NCBI GenBank assembly: GCA_021789565.1
Contig: JAJYJL010000653.1
Span: 1-5,588 of the forward strand
DNA: 5,588 bases
Direction: 5' to 3'
Source: Acidobacteriota bacterium
Lineage (GTDB): Bacteria > Acidobacteriota > Terriglobia > UBA7540
Shown piece by piece: positions 1-5,588 of this stretch. The first letter of the stretch is position 1, and each line of letters starts with the position of its first letter. The notes under the pieces are model-generated. The model was given only the letters and a program-made list of their open reading frames with translations. It made no database searches and was not told the origin of the DNA. The position numbers were made by a program, and so were the translations under genes.

Positions 1-479
1 GAGTGCGGCCCGGAGTGCTTTTCACTCTGCTTGGCCATGTAAAGGTCGCCGATAGCCTTCTCAGCAACCAGGTTCCTGGCCCGGACGTACTTGGGCGAGA
101 AGCAGATCGTTTCGGCGTACATCAGCTTGACGTTATGTTTTTTGCACGCAACGACCATGGCATCGGCGTCATCCAGGGTGTGTGCGATGGGCTTTTCAAG
201 GATGATCTGTTTGCCGGCCTCGGCCGCCGCCACGACAACTTCGCGGTGCAGGTCATTGGGAATGCCCACCACTACTACATCCACATCCTTCCGCTCGATA
301 ACTTCCCTGTAATCCGTCATGGCAGCGGGAATCTTCCACTTGCGGGCAAAGTCTTCAACATGGTTTCTGTTAGGCGAAGCTACCGCAACCAGTTCAGCCT
401 CAGGAATATCTCGGAAGGCCTCTGCATGAAGGCTTGAAACAAAAGCTGAGCCAATGATGCCCACCTTTACTTTTTCCAT
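1..479 (-). CDS. Gfo/Idh/MocA-family NAD(P)-dependent oxidoreductase, N-terminal part (runs off window edge)
   Basis: This leftward gene is cut by the window edge; 159 codons are present from the ATG at 479-477. The protein opens with MEKVKVGIIG, a beta strand and nucleotide-binding turn typical of the Gfo/Idh/MocA Rossmann fold. A second core strand follows (VDVVVVGIPNDLHRE, about residues 66-80), then the family hallmark EKP at residues 95-97, where the lysine is expected near the active site. The piece ends just after the Rossmann domain, in a stretch (SEKHSGPH) where the C-terminal substrate domain begins in relatives. Members oxidise or reduce sugars, inositols and related polyols with NAD(P) in the cytoplasm; the substrate cannot be told. 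The start is supported by AGGAG at 490-486, six bases upstream. Oddity: the usual GxGxxG loop reads G10-S-A-F-V-S15, keeping only the first glycine. The gene diverges from the kinase gene across 275 bp. Family assignment is firm, substrate unknown. Confidence 0.9.
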   Translation of the reverse strand, partial: MEKVKVGIIGSAFVSSLHAEAFRDIPEAELVAVASPNRNHVEDFARKWKIPAAMTDYREVIERKDVDVVVVGIPNDLHREVVVAAAEAGKQIILEKPIAHTLDDADAMVVACKKHNVKLMYAETICFSPKYVRARNLVAEKAIGDLYMAKQSEKHSGPH

Positions 480-754
480 AGACTTCTCCTGGGAACTGAA
501 TTCTGATTACGGCGCCCATTCAATGTCGTGCAGAATACCATGCCCCGATACGCCCAAATTGGCAACTTTCCAAGATACCACAAGCCTCGTCGAACTCGAA
601 TCCAAATGATCCGCATGTCTTTGGTTCCGTCAACCGGAAGAGCCCGAAAACAAACGCCTTCAAGTACCCCCGCCCGCTCCCCGGCAGATTTATGTTGCGG
701 CGGAAAGACCTTCGGCGATAGCATCCAATCCTTTGTTCTTGCAGGAGGAAACAG
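480..754. promoter_or_regulatory. Divergent intergenic region between oxidoreductase and sugar kinase genes
   Basis: These 275 bp separate two divergently transcribed genes, so promoters for both directions should lie here. Ribosome binding sites sit at each end: AGGAG on the minus strand at 490-486, and AGGAGG on the plus strand at 743-748. I could not pick out a convincing -35/-10 pair on either strand, nor an obvious operator palindrome. Short open frames cross the region on both strands, but none has recognisable protein content or a good ribosome site. The promoter role is inferred from gene arrangement only. Confidence 0.35.
743..748 (+). promoter_or_regulatory. Shine-Dalgarno site fixing the GTG start of the PfkB kinase
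   Basis: A perfect AGGAGG lies six bases before the GTG at 755-757. This strong site supports GTG as the start. The reading frame then gives QRKKVDVVGLG, matching the usual first strand of PfkB kinases with no excess N-terminus. Confidence 0.8.
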
Positions 755-1756
755 GTGCAACGAAAGAAAGTTGACGTGGTTGGCCTTGGGTTAAATGCGA
801 CGGACACAGTCCTGATGGTCCGGGAATTTCCGCCGCTTGGAGGAAAGGAGCGCGTAGTATCACTTTCCCGGCAGGCCGGCGGACAGGTGGCAACGGCCCT
901 TGTCGCGTGCCAGCGGCTTGGTCTGCAGGCCCGCTATGTCGGTAAAGTCGGCGACGATGAAGCTGGACGGTTCCAGCTCCAGAGCCTGCGCGAGGAAGGA
1001 GTTGACGTTGAGTTTACAGGTGTCACCCGCAGTGCTGCCACGCAGTTCGGATTGATCATCGTGGATCAGGCCACAGGAGAACGCACGGTTTTCTGGGACC
1101 GCGACAGCCGCCTGGCCGTTACGCCTGAGGAGTTGACGCCGGAAGTCATCACTTCTGCGAGGATCCTGCATGTTGACGGGTGCGACCCCGACGCCTGCGC
1201 GCAGGCGGCAAAATGGGCCCGAAAGGCCGGCATTCCCGTGCTGGCTGACCTGGATACGGTCTACAAGAAAGTGGAACAGATCTTTCCGCTGATTGACTAT
1301 CTGATCGCCTCCGCCAATTTCCTGCCTGCGGTCACCGGGCACAATGACCCATTTCGAGTCCTGGAATACATGGCGCGCGAGTACAAGATTCGAGCTCCGG
1401 GAATGACGCTGGGCCGTGATGGCGCGTTGCTTTACAGCGAGGGCCGGTTCTATTATTCTCCCGGTTTCGTTATCGAAACCGTGGATACCACCGGCGCCGG
1501 CGACATTTTCCACGGGGCCTTCGCTTATGGGTTGCTGCAGGAATGGGGCATCGAAAAGGTCCTCGACTTTTCAAACGCCATGGCCGGCCTGAACTGTACC
1601 CGGGTGGGGGCCCGCGGCGGCATTGCGACCTGCACCGAAGCCGAGAAACTCATCACCACAGGCACGCGCCACCTCAATCCAGATTACGCGAAACTCCCCG
1701 CGGCTGGAGGCAACGGCCTTCGTCGTCGGAAGAGAAAAAGCAGCCCGTCCATATAA
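755..1756 (+). CDS. PfkB/ribokinase-family sugar kinase
   Basis: This 333-residue cytoplasmic kinase probably transfers phosphate from ATP to a sugar or sugar phosphate. Both PfkB signatures are visible. The N-terminal one has GGQVATALVACQRLG at about residues 42-56, followed by YVGKVGDDEAG (61-71). The C-terminal one is DTTGAGDIFHGAFAYGL (244-260), with the anion-hole Gly-Ala-Gly and the catalytic base Asp250. The stretch after it (NCTRVGARGGI, 280-290) resembles from memory the sulfofructose kinase YihV more than ribokinase or fructokinase, but this does not assign a substrate. From about residue 300 there is an extra ~33-residue tail ending in a basic cluster (RRRKRK, 323-328), beyond the usual end of the fold. 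It is the first gene of a rightward group, followed 5 nt later by a short-chain dehydrogenase, which implies co-transcription. Family is certain; specificity is open. Confidence 0.93.
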   Translation: MQRKKVDVVGLGLNATDTVLMVREFPPLGGKERVVSLSRQAGGQVATALVACQRLGLQARYVGKVGDDEAGRFQLQSLREEGVDVEFTGVTRSAATQFGLIIVDQATGERTVFWDRDSRLAVTPEELTPEVITSARILHVDGCDPDACAQAAKWARKAGIPVLADLDTVYKKVEQIFPLIDYLIASANFLPAVTGHNDPFRVLEYMAREYKIRAPGMTLGRDGALLYSEGRFYYSPGFVIETVDTTGAGDIFHGAFAYGLLQEWGIEKVLDFSNAMAGLNCTRVGARGGIATCTEAEKLITTGTRHLNPDYAKLPAAGGNGLRRRKRKSSPSI

Positions 1757-1761
1757 GAATT

Positions 1762-2559
1762 ATGGCTGGAGAAACCTACGCACTGGTTACCGGAGCTTCA
1801 AGTGGCATCGGCGAATGCTTTGCTCATGCTCTCGCCCGCCGCGGACATAACCTTGTGCTGACGGCGCGCTCGGAAGGCAAGCTCAGTGAGCTGGCCGCCG
1901 AACTTGTTCGCGATCGCGCGATCAAGGTGGAAATCATTGCCGCCGATCTCAGCGTTCGCGACGCGGCAGCACAGCTTGCCGAGGTTCTCACACGGCGGAA
2001 CCTTGCCATCAGCATGCTGGTGAACAATGCCGCTTTTGGCGCGCGCGGCGAGTTCTGGAAGCTGCCGCTCGACCGGCAGATGGCCATGGTCCGTCTGAAT
2101 ATTAACGCACTGGCTGAACTGACGTACCTACTCTTGCCTGCCATGGTTGAGCGTGGAGAGGGTGCGATCATCAACGTGTCCTCGACGGTAAGCTTCCAGC
2201 CGACCGCCTATACGGCCACGTACGCCGCCACCAAGGCCTTTGTCACCAGCTTCTCGATGGGCCTTGCGGAAGAGGTGCGCCCCCACGGTATCCAGGTGGT
2301 AACACTGTGCCCCGGCAGCACCCGCACCAACTTTTTCGAGGCCGGCAATTTTGGTGTTCGCAATATTCCCGGGGGCATGCAGGAGCCCGAAGAAGTGGTT
2401 GATCAGGCGCTCCGGGCGCTCGACCATGGGGGTGGACTCGTGGTTCCGCGGCTCCTGAACAAGTCTCTGGTTTTTGTCCAGCGTTTTGCACCGCGTGAGA
2501 CCGTGGCAAAGCTGGCGGCCATGATCTTTCGTCCCAGGAACCATGATAGCCCTCGCTGA
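1762..2559 (+). CDS. Short-chain dehydrogenase/reductase (SDR, DltE-like)
   Basis: This classical SDR has 265 residues, a normal length. It should catalyse NAD(P)-dependent oxidation or reduction of an alcohol or carbonyl group in the cytoplasm. The cofactor motif TGASSGIG is at residues 10-17, the NNAA motif at 88-91, and the catalytic set is Asn113, Ser141, Tyr154 and Lys158 (YAATK, 154-158). CPGSTRTNF (183-191) matches the usual PG motif after the active site. The sequence style fits the DltE-like group (COG0300), whose members have very varied or unknown substrates. The frame stays open upstream to 1543, but that part overlaps the kinase and is not SDR-like. The ATG at 1762, directly before AGETYALVTGASSGIG, is the natural start. 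No good Shine-Dalgarno precedes it; with only 5 nt after the kinase stop, translational coupling is likely. Confidence 0.92.
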   Translation: MAGETYALVTGASSGIGECFAHALARRGHNLVLTARSEGKLSELAAELVRDRAIKVEIIAADLSVRDAAAQLAEVLTRRNLAISMLVNNAAFGARGEFWKLPLDRQMAMVRLNINALAELTYLLLPAMVERGEGAIINVSSTVSFQPTAYTATYAATKAFVTSFSMGLAEEVRPHGIQVVTLCPGSTRTNFFEAGNFGVRNIPGGMQEPEEVVDQALRALDHGGGLVVPRLLNKSLVFVQRFAPRETVAKLAAMIFRPRNHDSPR

Positions 2560-2593
2560 CGGGACGGACAGCACAACGAAGAACCTTTTCACG

Positions 2594-2599
2594 AAAGGA
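2594..2599 (+). promoter_or_regulatory. Shine-Dalgarno site choosing the cyclase start
   Basis: AAAGGA lies nine bases before the ATG at 2609. It favours that start over the in-frame ATG at 2543, which falls inside the end of the SDR gene and would add 22 residues unlike the family's N-terminus. Confidence 0.55.
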
Positions 2600-2608
2600 C
2601 AACCAGCC

Positions 2609-3322
2609 ATGGAGCTGTCAACATTGATATCCGCTCTGCGCCAGGCGCGAGTGGTAGACCTGAGCCAGACCCTTGAAGAGCACATGCCGAACTTCCCTAC
2701 CCATTCAAAGTTCTTTCACGATATGTGGGGTTCCTACTGGCATGGCGACCGCGCGCTCACATTCCAGATTGTCATGAATGAGCACAACGGAACGCACGTG
2801 GACGCTCCCGCGCACTTTGTGACCGATGCCAACCCGGAGGCGCACAAGACCATCGAGCAGGTCGCTCCAAACCACCTGGTGGGGCGCGGCGTTCGGTTGG
2901 ATTGCCGCGGGTTGAAGGAAGGCGATTATGTCTCCGCACACTTCATCCAGGATTGGGAAGCACGGCACGGCGCAATTGAAACCGGCGACATTGCGGTCTT
3001 CAATTTCGGTTGGGCAGAATACTGGGCCCTGCGCCCGAATAACCGCCGCTACCTGAATGACTGGCCCGGCGTCAGCATGGAAGCTGCGGAATATCTCCTC
3101 AGCAAATCCATCGCGGCCATTGGCGTCGATTCGCTCTCGCCCGATCCGCCCGCGGCGCTCGCCGGCAGTTACATTCACCGCAGGGTGCTCGAAAACCAGG
3201 TACTGATCATCGAGAACCTCACGCGCCTCGATGAGCTTCCGGACTTCTTCCTTTTCATCGCGCTGCCGCTGAAAATCAAACAGGGCTCGGGCTCGCCCAT
3301 CCGGGCCATAGCGCTGGTCTAG
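2609..3322 (+). CDS. Cyclase/kynurenine formamidase-like metal-dependent hydrolase
   Basis: This 237-residue protein belongs to the cyclase superfamily (PF04199), which includes the arylformamidase KynB and isatin hydrolase. Near the N-terminus VVDLSQTLEEHMPNFP (15-30) is the usual opening. The metal-binding signature is HNGTHVDAPAHF (59-70), giving His59, His63 and Asp65 as likely metal ligands. GVDSLSPDP (172-180), His190 and Glu202 in IIENL match the second half of the active site, and FIALPLKI (216-223) is the usual C-terminal strand. All key residues appear intact, so an active hydrolase is expected, probably using Zn or Mn in the cytoplasm. I see no tryptophan-degradation genes nearby, so calling it kynB would be unsafe; lactone or amide hydrolysis in the neighbouring pathway is possible but is inference. 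It follows the SDR by 49 nt and ends 24 bp from the facing kdsC stop. Confidence 0.88.
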   Translation: MELSTLISALRQARVVDLSQTLEEHMPNFPTHSKFFHDMWGSYWHGDRALTFQIVMNEHNGTHVDAPAHFVTDANPEAHKTIEQVAPNHLVGRGVRLDCRGLKEGDYVSAHFIQDWEARHGAIETGDIAVFNFGWAEYWALRPNNRRYLNDWPGVSMEAAEYLLSKSIAAIGVDSLSPDPPAALAGSYIHRRVLENQVLIIENLTRLDELPDFFLFIALPLKIKQGSGSPIRAIALV

Positions 3323-3346
3323 ATTGGTAAAGGGCTTGCTGGAGCG

Positions 3347-3907
3347 CTATGCTTCGGCTGCGTGCAGGTAACGGTCCACCACCGGCTTCCACTTGGCTTG
3401 TGCGTCCAGAATCATTTCAATCGTTTCGCGGACGGCACCCAGCCCGCCGGGAGCTTTGGTAACGTAGTGGGCGTGCTTTCGCAAAAACGAGTGACCGTCC
3501 TGGACGCACACCGCAAACCCCACGCGCTTCAGGATTGGGAGATCCACCAGGTCATCGCCCACATAGCAGACTTCGTCATCCTTCAGGCCAGCCGCCTGCA
3601 AAATCCGCTCGTAGGGCGGGATCTTCTTCAGGCTGTTTTCCTCGATGAAATCAAGCTTCAGCTCCGCCGCACGGTAGCGCACGGTGTCGGAGCCGCGCCC
3701 GCTGATGATGCCGACCTTGATTCCTGCTTCGCGCGCGTAGCGGATGCCAATGCCGTCGCGCGAATGGAAGGCCTTGGTCTCAAACATCCCGCCTTCGGGC
3801 CGCGGCACGTAATAGATCCGGCCGTCGGTCATCACTCCGTCAACGTCGAGCAGCAGAAGTTTGATCTTGCGGGCCCGACGCCGGACCTGCTCTTTCGATA
3901 ATGGCAT
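3347..3907 (-). CDS. kdsC: 3-deoxy-D-manno-octulosonate 8-phosphate phosphatase (KdsC)
   Basis: KdsC hydrolyses Kdo-8-phosphate to Kdo and phosphate, the third step of Kdo synthesis for lipopolysaccharide, in the cytoplasm. The 186-residue product is close to E. coli KdsC in length (188) and is a capless (C0) HAD phosphatase. HAD motif I is LLLLDVDGVMTDG (17-29), with nucleophile Asp21 and acid/base Asp23. AFHSRDGIGI (46-55) is a typical KdsC stretch. Motif II is IISGR (67-71), motif III lysine is around 94-95, and motif IV is VGDDLVDLPI (116-125), which holds the Mg ligand Asp. The C-terminal KAPGGLGAVRE (151-161) is also KdsC-like. The frame extends upstream to an ATG at 3940. I chose the ATG at 3907 because GAGGAG (3917-3912) lies just before it and MPLSKEQ is a normal N-terminus. 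It is the last gene of the leftward kdsD group, 75 nt after the YdeI-like gene. Confidence 0.93.
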   Translation of the reverse strand: MPLSKEQVRRRARKIKLLLLDVDGVMTDGRIYYVPRPEGGMFETKAFHSRDGIGIRYAREAGIKVGIISGRGSDTVRYRAAELKLDFIEENSLKKIPPYERILQAAGLKDDEVCYVGDDLVDLPILKRVGFAVCVQDGHSFLRKHAHYVTKAPGGLGAVRETIEMILDAQAKWKPVVDRYLHAAEA

Positions 3908-3911
3908 GTTT

Positions 3912-3917
3912 CTCCTC
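3912..3917 (-). promoter_or_regulatory. Shine-Dalgarno site fixing the kdsC start
   Basis: On the minus strand GAGGAG lies four bases before the ATG at 3907. The alternative in-frame ATG at 3940 has no comparable site, so the shorter 186-residue protein is preferred. Confidence 0.7.
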
Positions 3918-3982
3918 AGAAAAGTTTCTTTCATTCCCAATCAGGCAGCCACCGCCGCGCCGGGCGGACTTACATCGAGATA

Positions 3983-4606
3983 CTATTTCAGGCCCAGCTT
4001 CTGCCCGGCCGACAGTAACGCGACTGATTCACGAAGACGCTTTTCGCGTGTTTCCAGCCGTTTGGCCAAATGAATCCAAAGTATGTACTGGCGGCGATGT
4101 GATCGGGCCAAGCCTTGAAAGGCACTCCATGCATTCGGATTAGCCTTGAGGACTTTTGCGATGTAGCCAGGCAATTCCGGGATCGCCGGCCGCGGCGGGT
4201 AAGTGTTGCCGGTTGGCGCTGCCGCGAGTCCTGCGGGCGCGAGCAAGCCGGCCGACTTGAGCTCCATCCAGCGTTTTCGGTTAATCTCGGACCATTTGCT
4301 CGAAGACTTGCGCGGCGTATACTTCCTCGCGTACCGATCATCGTCCAGCCGTTTGATCAGGCTGTCGATCCATCCAAAACACAATCCTTCCCGAACCGAA
4401 TCTTCGTAAGCGATTGACTTCGTCCGCGCGTAGCGCTTATGGAACACAAGCCAGACACCCGGACTTGAGGCATGGTGCTGTTCCAGCCACAGTCTCCAAT
4501 CTTGTCGGTTGCGGACGTCCAACAGGCCAAGTTCTTTTGCCACGCCCACTATCTCAAAAGAAGCGGCAACGTATAAAGATGGGTTCAAAACATCTGTGTG
4601 CGCCAC
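3983..4606 (-). CDS. YdeI/OmpD-associated (OmdA) family protein
   Basis: The product of up to 207 residues matches the family annotated as 'bacteriocin-protection, YdeI or OmpD-associated'. Recognisable stretches in order are WRLWLEQHHASSPGVWL (38-54), the strongly conserved YEDSVREGLCFGWIDS (67-82), YTPRKSSSKWSEINRKRW (96-113), a LKSAGLLAPAG segment, and a C-terminal region with the conserved Ala-Lys and ETREKRL pattern (around 180-190). The biochemical role is not established. Relatives have been linked to resistance to cationic peptides, and the name mixes distinct proteins. There is no signal peptide or membrane segment, so it is probably cytoplasmic. The start is uncertain. GTG at 4606 overlaps the end of kdsD by 22 nt; TTG at 4588 would overlap its stop as TTGA; GTG at 4543 would give a family-like N-terminus (MAKELGLLDV). 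None has a clear ribosome site, so coupling to kdsD is likely. It separates kdsD from kdsC. Confidence 0.85.
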   Translation of the reverse strand: MAHTDVLNPSLYVAASFEIVGVAKELGLLDVRNRQDWRLWLEQHHASSPGVWLVFHKRYARTKSIAYEDSVREGLCFGWIDSLIKRLDDDRYARKYTPRKSSSKWSEINRKRWMELKSAGLLAPAGLAAAPTGNTYPPRPAIPELPGYIAKVLKANPNAWSAFQGLARSHRRQYILWIHLAKRLETREKRLRESVALLSAGQKLGLK

Positions 4607-5544
4607 AAGTCGTGAATGTGAACCACGCCTTCAAGCCGCCCTTCGCCGTCCACGACCATCAGGGAGGTGATCCTCCGGCTCTCCATCACGTTCAGGGCTC
4701 GCGTGGCGAGTTCCTTGCGCCCGATAGTCACGGGCGTACGAGTCATCAGTTCAGCTGCGCAACGCTCCAGTGCGTGGGAGCCCTGATGCTGGAAAAAGCG
4801 CCGCAGGTCACCATCGGATATCACCCCGGCCAGGCGTCCGTCACTATCTACCACAGCCGTATGACCCATTTTCTTTTGGCTGATTTCGTAGATAACGTCA
4901 GGAAGCGTGGTCTCAGGATTCACGCACGGAATTTCGTCGCCGGTGTGCATCACGTTCTCGACGCGACGCAACCGCACGCCCAGGCCACCGCCCGGATGCA
5001 GCGCCGCGTAATCTTCTTCCTTAAAGCCACGCCTTTCGAGCAGCGCCATGGCAAGAGCGTCCCCCACTGCCAGCATTGCCGTGGTTGAGGCCGTTGGCGC
5101 GAGGCCAAGCGGGCAAGCTTCCTCGCTGATGGCCACGTCAATTACCACGTCACTCGCCTGCGCCAGAGTTGAGGCTGGCTGGCCCGTCAGCACGATCAGG
5201 GGAATTGCCAACCGTTTGACCGTGTCGAGCAACCGCAGCAGTTCTTCCGTTTCACCACTATAGGAGAGCGCCATCAGCACGTCACTCGGAACCAGGCGGC
5301 CCAGGTCGCCGTGCAGCGCTTCGGCCGGGTGAAGGAAGAACGACGGCGTTCCCGTGCTGGAGAATGTAGCTGAAATCTTCTGCCCCACCAGTCCGGATTT
5401 GCCCATGCCTGCCACTACCAGGCGGCCACGGCAGGCCAGCATGGTCTCTACTGCGCGCTCGAAACGTTCATCCAGCCGTGCGATCAGTTCGGCGATGGCT
5501 CGCGCTTCGATTTCAAGGACTCTCCTGCCCGTTTCAAGACTCAT
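4585..5544 (-). CDS. kdsD: D-arabinose-5-phosphate isomerase (KdsD/KpsF family)
   Basis: This enzyme interconverts D-ribulose-5-phosphate and D-arabinose-5-phosphate, the first step of Kdo synthesis for lipopolysaccharide. The 319 residues (E. coli KdsD 328) hold an N-terminal SIS sugar-phosphate domain (about 35-170) and two CBS domains (about 195-255 and 265-319). The sequence follows KdsD closely: VVAGMGKSG (43-51), STGTPSFFLHPAEALHGDLG (63-82), SYSGETEE (94-101), EEACPLGLAPTASTT (141-155), LHPGGGLG (182-189), MHTGDEIP (199-206), SDGDLRRFF (243-251) and ITSLMVVDG (292-300). By alignment from memory with E. coli, Lys56, Glu142 and His183 correspond to residues reported important for catalysis. 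The ATG at 5544 gives a normal N-terminus, though the upstream ribosome site is weak (GCGGA at best). KpsF and GutQ are paralogues with the same reaction; the kdsC gene nearby favours kdsD. Confidence 0.95.
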   Translation of the reverse strand: MSLETGRRVLEIEARAIAELIARLDERFERAVETMLACRGRLVVAGMGKSGLVGQKISATFSSTGTPSFFLHPAEALHGDLGRLVPSDVLMALSYSGETEELLRLLDTVKRLAIPLIVLTGQPASTLAQASDVVIDVAISEEACPLGLAPTASTTAMLAVGDALAMALLERRGFKEEDYAALHPGGGLGVRLRRVENVMHTGDEIPCVNPETTLPDVIYEISQKKMGHTAVVDSDGRLAGVISDGDLRRFFQHQGSHALERCAAELMTRTPVTIGRKELATRALNVMESRRITSLMVVDGEGRLEGVVHIHDLWRTQMF

Positions 5545-5588
5545 ACAATTGGTCCGCTTAGATCAGGGATGATATCACAGGTGCCAGG
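5541..5588 (-). other. Possible 3' end of an upstream gene preceding kdsD
   Basis: Upstream of kdsD only about 45 bp remain. On the minus strand two frames are open from the window edge. One ends at TAA (5560-5558) and would read LAPVISSLI before the stop, 13 nt before the kdsD ATG. The other ends at TGA (5543-5541), overlapping the kdsD start as ATGA. Either would fit a co-transcribed upstream gene, and kdsA is a common neighbour of kdsD, but this is too short to identify. Confidence 0.25.

Noticed and set aside
467..794. Short open frames on both strands across the divergent intergenic region
   Set aside because: They have no ribosome site or recognisable protein content, and overlap real gene starts in other frames.
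1462..1481. Perfect 8-bp inverted repeat with a 4-base loop (CGGTTTCG / CGAAACCG)
   Set aside because: It lies inside the kinase gene just before the DTTGAGD motif, has no following T-run, and a repeat of this size is expected about once by chance in a window this long.
860..1513. Long minus-strand open frame (217 codons) opposite the kinase
   Set aside because: It is antisense to a gene with both PfkB signatures, and its translation shows no recognisable family pattern.
1912..1923. 12-bp palindrome GATCGCGCGATC
   Set aside because: It lies within the SDR coding region, in GC-rich sequence where such palindromes occur by chance; no second copy was seen.
2609..3322. Naming the cyclase gene kynB
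   Set aside because: The metal site matches the superfamily, but no tryptophan-catabolism neighbours are present, and many members of this fold act on other substrates.
3311..3347. GCGCT...AGCGC pair across the convergent gene ends
   Set aside because: A 5-bp stem with a 27-base loop and no T-tract on either strand is too weak to call a bidirectional terminator.
3952..3967. CCGCC/GGCGG hairpin between the YdeI-like gene and kdsC
   Set aside because: The stem is only 5 bp with a 6-base loop, and no T-run follows on the minus strand, so it is not a credible intrinsic terminator.
4414..5088. Plus-strand open frame (224 codons) opposite the YdeI-like gene and kdsD
   Set aside because: It lies antisense to two well-supported genes and shows no domain pattern; GC-rich third positions commonly create such shadows.

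Overview
The window reads as ordinary chromosome from a Gram-negative bacterium with moderately high G+C. Two Kdo (lipopolysaccharide inner-core sugar) genes show an LPS-bearing outer membrane. Protein style and gene mix would suit an Acidobacteriota-like soil lineage, but that is an impression and no marker gene fixes the phylum. I see no rRNA, tRNA, CRISPR array, insertion sequence, phage gene or convincing intrinsic terminator.

Left part (1-3322): a Gfo/Idh/MocA-type NAD(P)-dependent oxidoreductase runs leftward off the window edge, with only its N-terminal 159 codons present. After a 275-bp divergent intergenic region, three genes run rightward: a PfkB/ribokinase-family sugar kinase (GTG start), a short-chain dehydrogenase only 5 nt behind it, and, after 49 nt, a metal-dependent cyclase/kynurenine-formamidase-like hydrolase. 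Together they look like a small carbohydrate or polyol metabolism locus of unknown substrate. The shared pathway is inference from layout only.

Right part (3347-5588): three leftward genes converge on the first group, with 24 bp between the facing stop codons. In transcription order they are kdsD (arabinose-5-phosphate isomerase, SIS plus two CBS domains), a YdeI/OmpD-associated-family protein, and kdsC (Kdo-8-phosphate phosphatase, HAD family). KdsD makes arabinose-5-phosphate, KdsA (not in the window) condenses it with PEP, and KdsC dephosphorylates Kdo-8-phosphate to free Kdo for activation by KdsB. The YdeI-like gene sits between the two Kdo genes, and its start overlaps or nearly touches the kdsD stop. 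That interruption is the most interesting contextual feature. The last ~45 bp before kdsD hold open frames that may be the tail of an upstream co-transcribed gene.

I did not find a clearly new biological system. The best leads are the YdeI-family gene inside the Kdo operon and the unassigned substrate of the oxidoreductase/kinase/SDR/cyclase cluster.
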